A stretch of 60,772 nucleotides of DNA from positions 1 to 60,772 of the forward strand of contig CACJSU010000008.1 in NCBI GenBank assembly GCA_902596165.1. The letters are read 5' to 3'. Under the pieces are notes generated by a model, which was not told the DNA's origin, ran no database searches, and saw only the letters and a list, made by a program, of their open reading frames with translations. Below, in pieces: positions 26,832 to 35,241 of this stretch. The stretch is from an uncultured SAR86 cluster bacterium (lineage in GTDB: Bacteria > Pseudomonadota > Gammaproteobacteria > Magnimaribacterales > D2472). The first letter of the stretch is position 1. Every line of letters begins with the position of its first letter. A program made the translations under genes and the position numbers.

Positions 26832-27986
26832 ATGACAAAAGTATTAAAAAGTCTACCGGGCTGGACATATACAAGCGATGCATTTTTTGAGCTAGAGAAA
26901 ACAGAATTAATTCTAAAAAATTGGCAGCTGGTTTGTCATATTTCAAATATTCCAAATCCTGGTGATTTTTTTACATTTGAAATTTTTAATGAGCGGATCT
27001 TTGTTATTAGAGATGAAAAAGGAGACGTCTCAGCATTTCAAAATTTTTGCTCTCATCGGGGTACAAAATTAATAGATGAAATTTCTGGAACCTGTAATGG
27101 CAAAATTACATGCCCTTATCATGCTTGGGGGTATGATTTTAAAGGCAATCTAATTAAAGTCCCGTATGAAGACCAATTCAAAGATTTCAATAAACAAAAT
27201 CACGGGCTGCAAAAGGTTGATCTTGAAATCTTTCAAGGGTTTATTTTTATTAAATTGCTAGATTCTGATGTGCCAAGTGTAAACGAGCAATTTAAACCAT
27301 ATATTGATGAGATTGCACAATACAGACTAGAAGAGATGCGCCCTTTGGGTCGAATAACAATGAGACCAAGAAATGTTAATTGGAAACAAATTGCTGATAA
27401 TTATGTTGACGCCCTACATATACCTGTCGCGCATCCTGGCCTATCAAATCTTGTAGGTAAAAGTTATGGAATTGAAGTCTCACCAAACAATGGATATATA
27501 CATAAAATGTGGGGTGATGGAATAAATACCCGAAACAATAACCTATCTAATAGACTTTACGATAAATATTTACCTCATATGAATCATCTTCCAGGGGATA
27601 AACAAAGATATTGGCTTTACTATAGACTGTGGCCAAATCTTGCATTTGATATCTATCCAGAACAAATGGATTTCATGCAATTTATTCCCATTGATGCAAA
27701 CACAACAATGATTCGTGAAATTGCATATGCGCTGCCGGACGAACGTCGTGAAACTAAAGTAGCTCAATATTTAAACTGGAGGATTAATAGGCAGGTGAAT
27801 AATGAAGATACGAATTTAATAAATTTAGTTCAAGAAGGCATGAACACCAATAATTTTAAATCTGGCCCGCTTGCATCTTCTGAAATTTGTTTGATAGATA
27901 GCGCTAATAAGATAAGAGAAACTCTGCCTATAGCAAAAAAAGAAAATCAACCATCGGAATCTGAAATTAAAAAAATGCATGAGTAA
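26832..27986 (+). CDS. Rieske [2Fe-2S] aromatic-ring-hydroxylating-type oxygenase, alpha subunit
   Basis: A 384-residue terminal oxygenase. The Rieske cluster ligands are C73-x-H75 and C94-x2-H97; the mononuclear iron motif is N-Y-V-D-A-L-H-I-P-V-A-H with His196 and His201 and bridging Asp193, and a C-terminal acidic ligand is likely. Members of this branch hydroxylate aromatic rings or demethylate quaternary amines and betaines. No reductase or ferredoxin gene is adjacent, so an electron donor must come from elsewhere. It is the third gene of the permease-hydrolase-oxygenase operon. Confidence 0.9.
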   Translation: MTKVLKSLPGWTYTSDAFFELEKTELILKNWQLVCHISNIPNPGDFFTFEIFNERIFVIRDEKGDVSAFQNFCSHRGTKLIDEISGTCNGKITCPYHAWGYDFKGNLIKVPYEDQFKDFNKQNHGLQKVDLEIFQGFIFIKLLDSDVPSVNEQFKPYIDEIAQYRLEEMRPLGRITMRPRNVNWKQIADNYVDALHIPVAHPGLSNLVGKSYGIEVSPNNGYIHKMWGDGINTRNNNLSNRLYDKYLPHMNHLPGDKQRYWLYYRLWPNLAFDIYPEQMDFMQFIPIDANTTMIREIAYALPDERRETKVAQYLNWRINRQVNNEDTNLINLVQEGMNTNNFKSGPLASSEICLIDSANKIRETLPIAKKENQPSESEIKKMHE

Positions 27987-28017
27987 TTGATTTGCTGCAA
28001 AGTAAATAGAATTGGGC

Positions 28018-28380
28018 TTATCTTGGGGTCTGGCCAGTCACTGGATGTACTATCTCAGTTGGTGGGCTTTCAGTTGAATCAGCCGTAATAGAGTTAGGCA
28101 TGGAAGAACCCATGATGTAATTTTTGAAATCTAAAATTTCTTTTTCAATTAATCTGCAATCCAGATCTCTTTTTAAAGCCTCTTCTAACAATAAATTTAA
28201 ATACTTATCTGATACAGATTGTTGTTTATATATCATGCTGTAACAAAGGCTAGGATCTGACTTTAACTCAATTTTGGTTTTAATTTGGGCACTTGAGCAG
28301 CCAACCAATACGCAGAATAATATGAAATTAAAATATCGAATGATGCTAGCTGTGAAGTTAGATGGTATGAGGAGCTGCAA
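28018..28380 (-). CDS. Putative lipoprotein of unknown function
   Basis: A 120-residue protein with a hydrophobic N-terminal segment (residues 13-27) ending in the lipobox L-V-G-C (Cys28), then a mature region with two Cys (C-Y-S and D-C-R) and a Pro-rich tail. The only standard start in frame before the signal is TTG at 28380; that start lies inside the 3' end of the upstream HD gene (23-bp overlap). No family recognised. Confidence is for its being a real gene. Confidence 0.6.
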   Translation of the reverse strand: MQLLIPSNFTASIIRYFNFILFCVLVGCSSAQIKTKIELKSDPSLCYSMIYKQQSVSDKYLNLLLEEALKRDLDCRLIEKEILDFKNYIMGSSMPNSITADSTESPPTEIVHPVTGQTPR

Positions 28381-28897
28381 AAAATTTATTAATTAAAGGC
28401 TCAAATGATTCCAAGGTATCAGTATCGTACTCTGGATCAAAGGCTGCTTGATCCCACTCATCAGTAAATTCAGTTGCTTTTGCATACCAAGATTCGTTTT
28501 CATATTGTTTACGCAAATCTTGAGGTTTACCCATATAGTGATAATAATGTTCACCCTGAAAATCCTGATGCGTGCGAATAATATGATACGCATCATCGCT
28601 AACATAAGGCTTGATCATTTCAGCTGCAATTTGACCATGATTTGGTACATTAATAACTTTGCCAATATCATGAATCAAGCTTATTAAAACCATTTCGTCA
28701 TCTGCTCCAGCTCTTCTTGCCATCGTTGCGGTCTGCAACGCGTGATGGAACTGGTCAGTTCCAAAGCCAAGTGTTAGATCTTTTAACTGTTTTAACATTG
28801 ATATGATTCTTTTTGGCATATCAAGTATGTGTGGCATGTGCTCTTCACTTATATGTTGCCATTCTTCTTCGGTGCTGTGATCCATTCTTGTAAACAT
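28358..28897 (-). CDS. HD-domain protein, PhnZ/inositol-oxygenase-like
   Basis: A 179-residue HD-superfamily protein. Candidate metal ligands in order: His52 (F-H-H-A-L-Q), His76-Asp77 (L-I-H-D-I-G-K), His87 (N-H-G-Q), His110 (R-T-H-Q-D-F-Q-G) and Asp146 or Asp149 (T-D-E-W-D-Q). This six-ligand arrangement with no phosphodiesterase-type extras resembles the mixed-valence diiron oxygenases PhnZ and myo-inositol oxygenase, not an ordinary phosphohydrolase. The substrate is unknown. It is divergent from the OB-fold-like gene at 28978. Confidence 0.72.
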   Translation of the reverse strand: MFTRMDHSTEEEWQHISEEHMPHILDMPKRIISMLKQLKDLTLGFGTDQFHHALQTATMARRAGADDEMVLISLIHDIGKVINVPNHGQIAAEMIKPYVSDDAYHIIRTHQDFQGEHYYHYMGKPQDLRKQYENESWYAKATEFTDEWDQAAFDPEYDTDTLESFEPLINKFFAAPHTI

Positions 28898-28965
28898 AAA
28901 ATTACCTAAAAATTAGTTAATTAATGAATAAATTAACTTATTAAGAGTAAAATTGAAATATATAT

Positions 28966-28971
28966 TAGAAT
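28966..28971 (+). promoter_or_regulatory. Candidate -10 box placed for a leaderless transcript
   Basis: TAGAAT (5 of 6 to TATAAT) ends exactly 6 nt before the ATG of the gene at 28978, so a normal start site would fall on the A of the ATG. No Shine-Dalgarno sequence is present. No good -35 seen; chance occurrence in AT-rich DNA is possible. Confidence 0.35.
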
Positions 28972-28977
28972 TCAATT

Positions 28978-29373
28978 ATGAAAAATATTGTACAAAAAAT
29001 AACTTCTTTTCAATTAATCTTACTAGGTTCCATTTTTACCAATACTTTATTTGCAGAATCAGAAGAAGTCATAGATGTTAAAGAAGCCTATAAGCACATC
29101 GGAAAAACCAAGATTGTATGCGGAAGGATTGTCTCAACAAAATATCTAAAAAGATCATCTGGTGGACCCATTTTTCTTAATTTTGGAAGAGATTACCCCA
29201 ATCAGCAAATGACTGGTGTAATTTGGTACGGAAGATATTCAAATTACTTTTCATATAAACCAGATAAATTCTTAAAAAGAAAAAATGTTTGTGTAAAAGG
29301 AAATATTTCAGATTATGAGGGAAGAACTCAAATGGAAATAAGAACTGAAAAACAAATTAAAATCAGAAAATAA
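28978..29373 (+). CDS. Secreted OB-fold-like protein of unknown function
   Basis: A 131-residue protein with a signal peptide (hydrophobic residues 10-25, cut near F-A-E-S) and a mature ~105-residue basic domain. The run I-G-K-x-x-I-V-C-G-R-I-V-S-x-K, a central G-P-I-F-L-N-F-G strand and V-C-V-K-G-x-I-S-x-Y-x-G-R-x-Q-M-E-I look like an OB-fold nucleic-acid-binding-type barrel, as seen in small periplasmic proteins of unknown role. Two cysteines could form a disulfide. The convergent gene starts 1 bp away. Confidence 0.7.
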   Translation: MKNIVQKITSFQLILLGSIFTNTLFAESEEVIDVKEAYKHIGKTKIVCGRIVSTKYLKRSSGGPIFLNFGRDYPNQQMTGVIWYGRYSNYFSYKPDKFLKRKNVCVKGNISDYEGRTQMEIRTEKQIKIRK

Positions 29374-29374
29374 T

Positions 29375-29812
29375 TTAAGTTACTGTAAATCTCAAAACAG
29401 TATGAAGTTTTGCTGCTTTTGCTAAATCTTCTAAATCAGGATCACCATTTTTAGTAAGTTTTATTTTTGCAAAATATGCATCAACCCTATTCTTTGTTAC
29501 AAGATCTCTTAAGGTGTTCTCAACCACCAGATCATCTTTGAACTCTAAATCAACTTGAGCATCAATCAATTTACCTTTAAGCCAAATCTTAGTATGAGAT
29601 AGTTCTTTTAAATTTCTCCACCAGATATTTGACCTCAAAGTAACACATGTATAAGAAGACCCATGCTTGTGATAACTAACCGGAACCAGATACTGCTTTC
29701 CAGATTTTCTGCCTTCAAATTGAATAATAAGTAATTGATGACTGATCATGAAATGAAATGGAGAGCTTGCCAGCCACGCAACAAAGGGATTAATTAAAAA
29801 CCAAAAATTCAT
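29375..29812 (-). CDS. Nitroreductase/DDN-like split-barrel protein
   Basis: A 145-residue protein with the split beta-barrel pattern of the deazaflavin-dependent (DDN/Rv3547-like) nitroreductase and pyridoxamine-oxidase-like family: L-I-I-Q-F-E-G-R-K-S-G-K near residues 28-39, P-V-S-Y near 45, and I-W-W-R-N-L-K near 64. Such proteins bind a flavin or F420-type cofactor; the actual cofactor here is unknown. It overlaps the peptidase E-like gene by 4 bp. Confidence 0.72.
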   Translation of the reverse strand: MNFWFLINPFVAWLASSPFHFMISHQLLIIQFEGRKSGKQYLVPVSYHKHGSSYTCVTLRSNIWWRNLKELSHTKIWLKGKLIDAQVDLEFKDDLVVENTLRDLVTKNRVDAYFAKIKLTKNGDPDLEDLAKAAKLHTVLRFTVT

Positions 29813-30510
29813 ATCATTAAATCCATTGATTTATATGGACTCTCGTTAAGTGTATTTCCATCAAGGGTAACTTTGTATGCATTTTTATTTTTTTTAAATT
29901 GAATTGTTGAATTTGGTATCTCATCTATAAAATGAAGAGCAGCTCCTCCTTCAATGCCATACATAAAATCAATGGATTTATTTTCAAGAAATCTCTTTGT
30001 TGCTGGGCGTCTTTCAGGTTCTTCATCATAATGAGGAGCGCAATTTCCAGGAATAAAGTTCATACATTTCATCATCTTAAGATCACTTGCCCAGGAATCA
30101 GTTAATCCAGCCTCAAACCAACAAATAGCTCCTGCGCTAACACCACTCATAACAACACCTCGATCGTATGCATCTCTTAATATTAAATCTAGGCCCCAAT
30201 CTCTCCAAACAGCCAACATGCTTTTTGTGTTCCCTCCACCAACAAAAATGACATCTTGTTTTTCAATGTGGGCTTGAAGATCTATGGTTCTTTTAAAAAA
30301 GCTAATGTGAGAAGGTTCACAATTGAGTTTTGTAAAGACCGAATAAAAATTAACTACGTAAGGATCTAAATCACCAGTAGCTGTTGGAATAAAGCATATT
30401 TTTGGCTTTTTCTTTGATGTTTGATCCAAAATATACTGTTCAATTAAATTCGATTCTTGGGTTCTGCCAAACCCTCCTCCACCAATTGCAATTACTTGAC
30501 GCATTTTCAT
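29809..30510 (-). CDS. Peptidase E / S51 family dipeptidase-like
   Basis: A 233-residue class I glutamine-amidotransferase-like fold. The nucleophile is Ser125 in G-V-S-A-G-A-I-C-W, the oxyanion strand is V-G-G-G-N-T near 90, and A-P-H-Y-D near 158 matches the S51 aspartyl dipeptidase/cyanophycinase-like group. The likely reaction is cleavage of Asp-Xaa dipeptides, though cyanophycinase-like uses cannot be excluded. Two close Met codons could start it. It lies divergent from the GMC gene. Confidence 0.85.
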   Translation of the reverse strand: MKMRQVIAIGGGGFGRTQESNLIEQYILDQTSKKKPKICFIPTATGDLDPYVVNFYSVFTKLNCEPSHISFFKRTIDLQAHIEKQDVIFVGGGNTKSMLAVWRDWGLDLILRDAYDRGVVMSGVSAGAICWFEAGLTDSWASDLKMMKCMNFIPGNCAPHYDEEPERRPATKRFLENKSIDFMYGIEGGAALHFIDEIPNSTIQFKKNKNAYKVTLDGNTLNESPYKSMDLMI

Positions 30511-30530
30511 CCCTGAGAGATATTAGATTT

Positions 30531-32132
30531 ATGAAATTTAGTCATAAATATATCATTATTGGTGCTGGAAGTGCAGGCTGCGTTTTAGCAAACAAGCTCT
30601 CAAAAAATCCTAATAACTCAGTTTTATTAATCGAAGCTGGTCCAATGGATAATTATTCATCGATTAAAATGCCATTGGCTGCAAGCTCATTATTTAAAAA
30701 CAAAAAATATGGATGGTGCTATGAAACAGAGCCAGAAAAAAATTTAAATAATAGAACAATTAACTGGCCACGAGGTAAGACGCTTGGAGGTAGCAGCTCT
30801 ATCAACGGGATGCTTTATATCAGAGGGCAAGCACAAGACTATGAAGAATGGGAAAAAGCAGGAAACAGTGGCTGGGGTTATCGAGATCTAATGAAATACT
30901 TCGTAGCACTTGAAAATAACCAAGATCATGAAGATCAATATCATGGAAATTTTGGTCCTTTATGGGTAGAGACCTATCAACCAATTCTTGAAGCCTCTAA
31001 GTCTTTTTTGAATGCCTGTAAGGAATATGGGCTAAAAAAAAATAATGATTTTAATGGTGAAAATCAAGAGGGGTATGGTCAATATCAAGTAAACATCAAA
31101 AATGGACAACGATTCAGTGCTTCTGATGCCTTTTTAAAACCTGTACTCGATAGACCAAACCTCGAATTATTAACAAATACTTTGGTTGAAAAGATCATCA
31201 CATCAAATAAAAAAGCAGTTGGTGTAAAAATAAAAAATAAAAAAGGTACTCAAATTATTGGGTCGACCTGTGAAATAGTCCTCTGTGGTGGAAGCATTAA
31301 CTCCCCTCAATTACTAATGCTCTCTGGAATCGGGCCAAAGAAACATCTCATGGATCTCAAAATACCGTTAGTGCAGGATTTGCCTGGCGTAGGAAAAAAT
31401 TTACAAGATCATCTCACTGTTAATATTAGCTATAAGATTAATCAATTAAAAACTTTTAGCGAGCTCATGAAACCAGTGGGCATGATTAAAAATTTATTTG
31501 AATACTTCATTCATAAAAAAGGATTAATGACATATCCAGCTTCTGATATAGGTATATTTTTTAAAACTAATGAAAATATAAAAACACCCAATGCTCAAGT
31601 TCACTTTGCACCTGGTGCTGGTAAATATAATAAAAATGGCGCTATGAAACCCTCATCTGGAATTACAGCATCTATTTGCAATTTAAGGCCTCAAAGCCGA
31701 GGTCATCTTGAACTGATCTCTTCCGACCCAAAAGACGCACCAAAAATCCATGCAAATTACCTTGATCAAAAAATAGATGCGGAATGGATGATTGAGGGAA
31801 TTCAAAAGATTAGGGAAATATTTAAAACACCTTCTATGCAAGAATTAGAAGCTGTTGAGCTTCAACCTGGAACTCATTGCATCAAAAATAATGATATAGA
31901 GGAATTCATCAGAAATGAATCATTGTCAGTTTATCACCCTATAGGAACATGCAAGATGGGTCATGGGAACGAATGTGTAGTGGATGATGAGTTGAAAGTT
32001 AAAGGTATAAAAAAATTAAGAGTAGCTGATGCATCAATATTTCCGAGCATTATTTCAGGCAATACTAATGCAACATGTAATGTAATAGGTTCTAAATGTG
32101 CTGATTTGATTTTAAAGAATACTAAAGTTTAG
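30531..32132 (+). CDS. GMC family FAD oxidoreductase (choline-dehydrogenase-like)
   Basis: A 533-residue flavoprotein. The N-terminal Rossmann motif is I-I-G-A-G-S-A-G-C-V-L near residues 8-18, the GMC signature G-K-T-L-G-G-S-S-S-I-N-G-M near 82, the second signature G-G-S-I-N-S-P-Q-L-L near 257, and the catalytic region S-V-Y-H-P-I-G-T-C-K-M-G near 465 with I-S-G-N-T-N-A-T near 505. It oxidises an alcohol. The start at 30531 gives the usual N-terminus; upstream codons overlap the divergent peptidase gene. It overlaps the amidohydrolase end by 4 bp. Confidence 0.92.
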   Translation: MKFSHKYIIIGAGSAGCVLANKLSKNPNNSVLLIEAGPMDNYSSIKMPLAASSLFKNKKYGWCYETEPEKNLNNRTINWPRGKTLGGSSSINGMLYIRGQAQDYEEWEKAGNSGWGYRDLMKYFVALENNQDHEDQYHGNFGPLWVETYQPILEASKSFLNACKEYGLKKNNDFNGENQEGYGQYQVNIKNGQRFSASDAFLKPVLDRPNLELLTNTLVEKIITSNKKAVGVKIKNKKGTQIIGSTCEIVLCGGSINSPQLLMLSGIGPKKHLMDLKIPLVQDLPGVGKNLQDHLTVNISYKINQLKTFSELMKPVGMIKNLFEYFIHKKGLMTYPASDIGIFFKTNENIKTPNAQVHFAPGAGKYNKNGAMKPSSGITASICNLRPQSRGHLELISSDPKDAPKIHANYLDQKIDAEWMIEGIQKIREIFKTPSMQELEAVELQPGTHCIKNNDIEEFIRNESLSVYHPIGTCKMGHGNECVVDDELKVKGIKKLRVADASIFPSIISGNTNATCNVIGSKCADLILKNTKV

Positions 32133-33796
32133 TTTTGATAAACTACCTTGCCGTCTACAACAGTGAGTATATTGTTTGATTCTAAAATCTTAAGCTCAGG
32201 AATATTCATTAAGTCTTGATCAAAAACCGAAAAATCAGCAAGTTTGCCAACTTCAATTGTTCCCTTGATATCTTCCTCAAATGAAGCAATTGCAGGCCAA
32301 ATTGTAAACATTTTTAATGCCTCTAGTCTTGAGAGTCTCTGATCCAAATTCCAACCTTCTCCGTGATAACCATCAACATCTTTTCTTGCAACAGCTGCAT
32401 AAAATTCTATTCTTGGATCACCGATTTCTACAGGCGCATCAGTACCACCGGCAATAATTAAACCCTGATCAATAAGATTTCTCCATGCATATGCATCATT
32501 AATCCTCTCAAGGCCCAACCTGTCAACTGCAAAGTGGAGATCACCAATAGCATGGGATGGTTGCATGGAGGGAATTACACCCAACTCAACAAAACGACGC
32601 TGATCAACTGGTTTGATATTTTGCGAATGCTCTATTCTCCACCTAGGAGATCCTGAGAACTTTTTATTTTTTTTAGCGTTAGTAAAAGCCTCTTCATACC
32701 AATCTAATACAACTCTATTTCCATGATCCCCTATAGCGTGAGTTCCTATTTGAATACCTTTTTTTAATGCTTTGGATAATCTAGGTTTTGTTTCTTCTTC
32801 AAGAAAAATAAAAACTCCTTTGCCATCGTAATCACTGTATTTTTCTAATAACGCAGCCCCACGAGAACCAAGAGCTCCGTCGGCATACATTTTTATTGCT
32901 CGGACAGTTAAAAAATTTTCAGGATCAATAATTGGTCCCATCTCAAGTAAACGATCTGCTGGTTCACCATCGCTCACCATGAAATAAACCCTTTGAAGTA
33001 AGTTATTCTCAGATTTAATTTCATTCAATATTGAAATATCTTCAAACGTGCCCCCAGGAACATGTATTTGAGTCCACCCAAGACTTACGTTCCTGTTAAT
33101 GCCCTCTAAAAATGCCTGTTTATCGTTATCTCTAGATAATTTGGGTATGAGATCAGCTATTAAGTTCATGGCCATATCAACTAATAGACCAGTTGGTTGG
33201 CCCGTTTGATCTTTCTCAATAAAACCGCCCTGTGGATCTTGAGTATCTTCATCAATGCCTGCTAATTTTAAAACCAGACTATTCACGACCACAGCATGAC
33301 CATCTGCTCTTTCAAGAACCACTGGATTATTAGGAGAGAATGGATCAAGATCCCATCTAGTTGGGAATCTTTTTTCGGGCCAAACTTTATCAATCCAACC
33401 TCTGCCTATAATCCATTCACCAGCATCCTTGGTAGACAAATAATCTCTTACTGCTTGAAGGGTTGCATCTAGTGAAGGTATTTCTTGTAAATTAAGGGTA
33501 AGTTCTCTATAACCAATTCCCTTAAGATGTCCGTGAGCATCTGTAAATCCAGGAAAAATATATTTACCCTTTAAATTTATTACTTTTGCATTAGAGCATG
33601 CAATTTCAGCGTCTGAGAGAACTTTGCCAACATACTTAATTGTTTCTCCTTTTGAGGCGATTGATCCAACAAAAGATTGATCTGTTTGCCCAGTATAAAT
33701 ATTGCCGCGATGCAGAATTAAATCTGCTTCAATACATTTAGTAGACGCTATGATTGCTGGTGCACATATGCAAGCAATAAAAAGCAATAATCTCAT
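32129..33796 (-). CDS. Amidohydrolase family protein (YtcJ/Amidohydro_3)
   Basis: A 555-residue exported metal-dependent hydrolase. A signal peptide (residues 1-17) is followed by I-L-H-R-G-N-I-Y-T-G near 28, the metal motif F-T-D-A-H-G-H-L near 83, the long G-R-G-W near 135, and T-H-A-I-G-D-H-G-N near 353 and I-E-H-S-Q-N near 390, with G-G-T-D-A-P near 453. The family is the Amidohydro_3 (YtcJ-like) group; substrates are often N-acyl or phenolic amides but unassigned here. Confidence 0.87.
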   Translation of the reverse strand: MRLLLFIACICAPAIIASTKCIEADLILHRGNIYTGQTDQSFVGSIASKGETIKYVGKVLSDAEIACSNAKVINLKGKYIFPGFTDAHGHLKGIGYRELTLNLQEIPSLDATLQAVRDYLSTKDAGEWIIGRGWIDKVWPEKRFPTRWDLDPFSPNNPVVLERADGHAVVVNSLVLKLAGIDEDTQDPQGGFIEKDQTGQPTGLLVDMAMNLIADLIPKLSRDNDKQAFLEGINRNVSLGWTQIHVPGGTFEDISILNEIKSENNLLQRVYFMVSDGEPADRLLEMGPIIDPENFLTVRAIKMYADGALGSRGAALLEKYSDYDGKGVFIFLEEETKPRLSKALKKGIQIGTHAIGDHGNRVVLDWYEEAFTNAKKNKKFSGSPRWRIEHSQNIKPVDQRRFVELGVIPSMQPSHAIGDLHFAVDRLGLERINDAYAWRNLIDQGLIIAGGTDAPVEIGDPRIEFYAAVARKDVDGYHGEGWNLDQRLSRLEALKMFTIWPAIASFEEDIKGTIEVGKLADFSVFDQDLMNIPELKILESNNILTVVDGKVVYQN

Positions 33797-33807
33797 TTAT
33801 AAATTTA

Positions 33808-34545
33808 CTAAGCCTCTTGAGCGGTTGGCCTGATAACAATCTCATTCACTGAAACACCTGGATCAAGTTGCAACGCATAGATAATCGATTCAGCAACTCT
33901 TTCTGCTGGCTGAGCAATTTCACCTATACCCCTGCTCATCAATGCCTCAAGCATTGATTCATCTTTGATAGAAAATGCTAATTCAGTCTTGAATGCGCCC
34001 GGATAAATACAAGTAACTTGAATCTTTCCAGAAGATTCTAATCTTAGACCCTCAGAGATAGCTCTAACGGCATATTTGGTTCCAGAATAAACTGCACTTC
34101 CAGGCATAACTCTTTTACCAGCAACTGAAGAAATATTAATTATTTGACCTGACCCTCTTTCAAGCATATGAGAGTAAACTGAATCAATTCCATATAAAAC
34201 ACCTTTGATATTTACGTCTATCATATGATCCCATTCATCTGTTCTACCTTTTTCAAGCAATGATAAAGGCATGACACCTGCATTATTGACCAATGAGTCA
34301 ATTCTTCTAAAAGTATCAATGCCATGTTTTGCCAATGCATGCATTTCATCTTTGGAAGTTACATCTGTTGCTTTATAAATTGCGGATTCAGAACCAAGCT
34401 CATCACACAGCTCTTTTAATTTATCTTCCCTGCGGGCTCCCAATACAACTTTTGCTCCTAAGGCAACACACATTTTTGCAGCCTCTTTACCAAAACCAGA
34501 ACTAGCGCCTGTAATCATTACAATTCTATCTTTTAGATCATTCAT
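33808..34545 (-). CDS. SDR family oxidoreductase
   Basis: A 245-residue classical short-chain dehydrogenase. T-G-A-S-S-G-F-G near residues 12-19, N-N-A-G near 87, a catalytic Ser in I-S-S near 139, and Y153-x3-K157. The R-R after the second strand (A-R-R-E-D) suggests NADP(H) preference. It resembles the SDR group that reduces serine-like or carbonyl substrates, but the substrate is unknown. It precedes the amidohydrolase gene by 11 bp and follows the nuclease gene directly. Confidence 0.87.
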   Translation of the reverse strand: MNDLKDRIVMITGASSGFGKEAAKMCVALGAKVVLGARREDKLKELCDELGSESAIYKATDVTSKDEMHALAKHGIDTFRRIDSLVNNAGVMPLSLLEKGRTDEWDHMIDVNIKGVLYGIDSVYSHMLERGSGQIINISSVAGKRVMPGSAVYSGTKYAVRAISEGLRLESSGKIQVTCIYPGAFKTELAFSIKDESMLEALMSRGIGEIAQPAERVAESIIYALQLDPGVSVNEIVIRPTAQEA

Positions 34546-35235
34546 TTATTCTCTCCCTAAAATTTCATGAGTTTTATAGTAACTTATAATCCTTTGTTTC
34601 CATTTATTTGTATAGCTTTCAAATTCTTTATTTTTAATTAAAAACTCTTTAAATAAGAGATCTCTATCTACCATTAGTATGGCAATGGATTCTATCTCAG
34701 TTTGATACATAACATTATGAGCATTAGCATAAGCTGCACCTTGAAGGAAATAATCTTCAATCCAATCTTTTCTCTTGATTTTTTTTGCAGTTTTAAAATC
34801 TATAATTGTGGGCTTTCCCTTAAAAACACCTATACAATCTGCGGTTCCCGCATATAAACCATCAACAACTAAGCCAGATTCAAGACCCCAAACTTCTTCT
34901 ATATCTCCTAAACAATCATTGATAAATCTCTTAGCAATTTGATGAGCCATTAAACCCAATCTATCCTCAGTAAACTGCTCCCAATCAAGACCATTAAGAT
35001 AATTTTCAATAGCTAAATGAACCGCTGTTCCTATTGCGGTGGCTTCATTGACAACTTCTATTGCAGTTTTTGGGCCCACTCTTCTCTTCCACGCATCAAT
35101 TCCAGAGTGATCTCCAGTTACTGATAATATTGTCGTCACTGAGGGCACTAAATTTTCTTTTGAATCTTTGTAATAGCGAATATCATTTTTTTCAACGCGC
35201 TCAAGCTCAGGATATTCAAATACTTTTTTTAACAT
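34546..35235 (-). CDS. MGME1-like PD-(D/E)XK exonuclease
   Basis: A 229-residue nuclease-like protein. The N-terminal V-P-S-V-T-T-I-L near residues 30-37, His73 in G-T-A-V-H, Glu119, Asp133 in A-G-T-A-D, and Asp146-x-Lys148 in I-I-D-F-K-T-A, then Gln165/Tyr169 in L-Q-G-A-A-Y, give the full PD-(D/E)XK core in the arrangement of human mitochondrial exonuclease MGME1 and related phage exonucleases. It has no obvious partner: its stop abuts an SDR start and it begins 7 bp after another SDR. A phage origin is possible but not proven. Confidence 0.8.
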   Translation of the reverse strand: MLKKVFEYPELERVEKNDIRYYKDSKENLVPSVTTILSVTGDHSGIDAWKRRVGPKTAIEVVNEATAIGTAVHLAIENYLNGLDWEQFTEDRLGLMAHQIAKRFINDCLGDIEEVWGLESGLVVDGLYAGTADCIGVFKGKPTIIDFKTAKKIKRKDWIEDYFLQGAAYANAHNVMYQTEIESIAILMVDRDLLFKEFLIKNKEFESYTNKWKQRIISYYKTHEILGRE

Positions 35236-35241
35236 TCTAAA

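Noticed and set aside
30402-30530. Upstream extension of the GMC oxidoreductase
   Set aside because: It lies over the divergent peptidase E gene and the family N-terminus begins at 30531.
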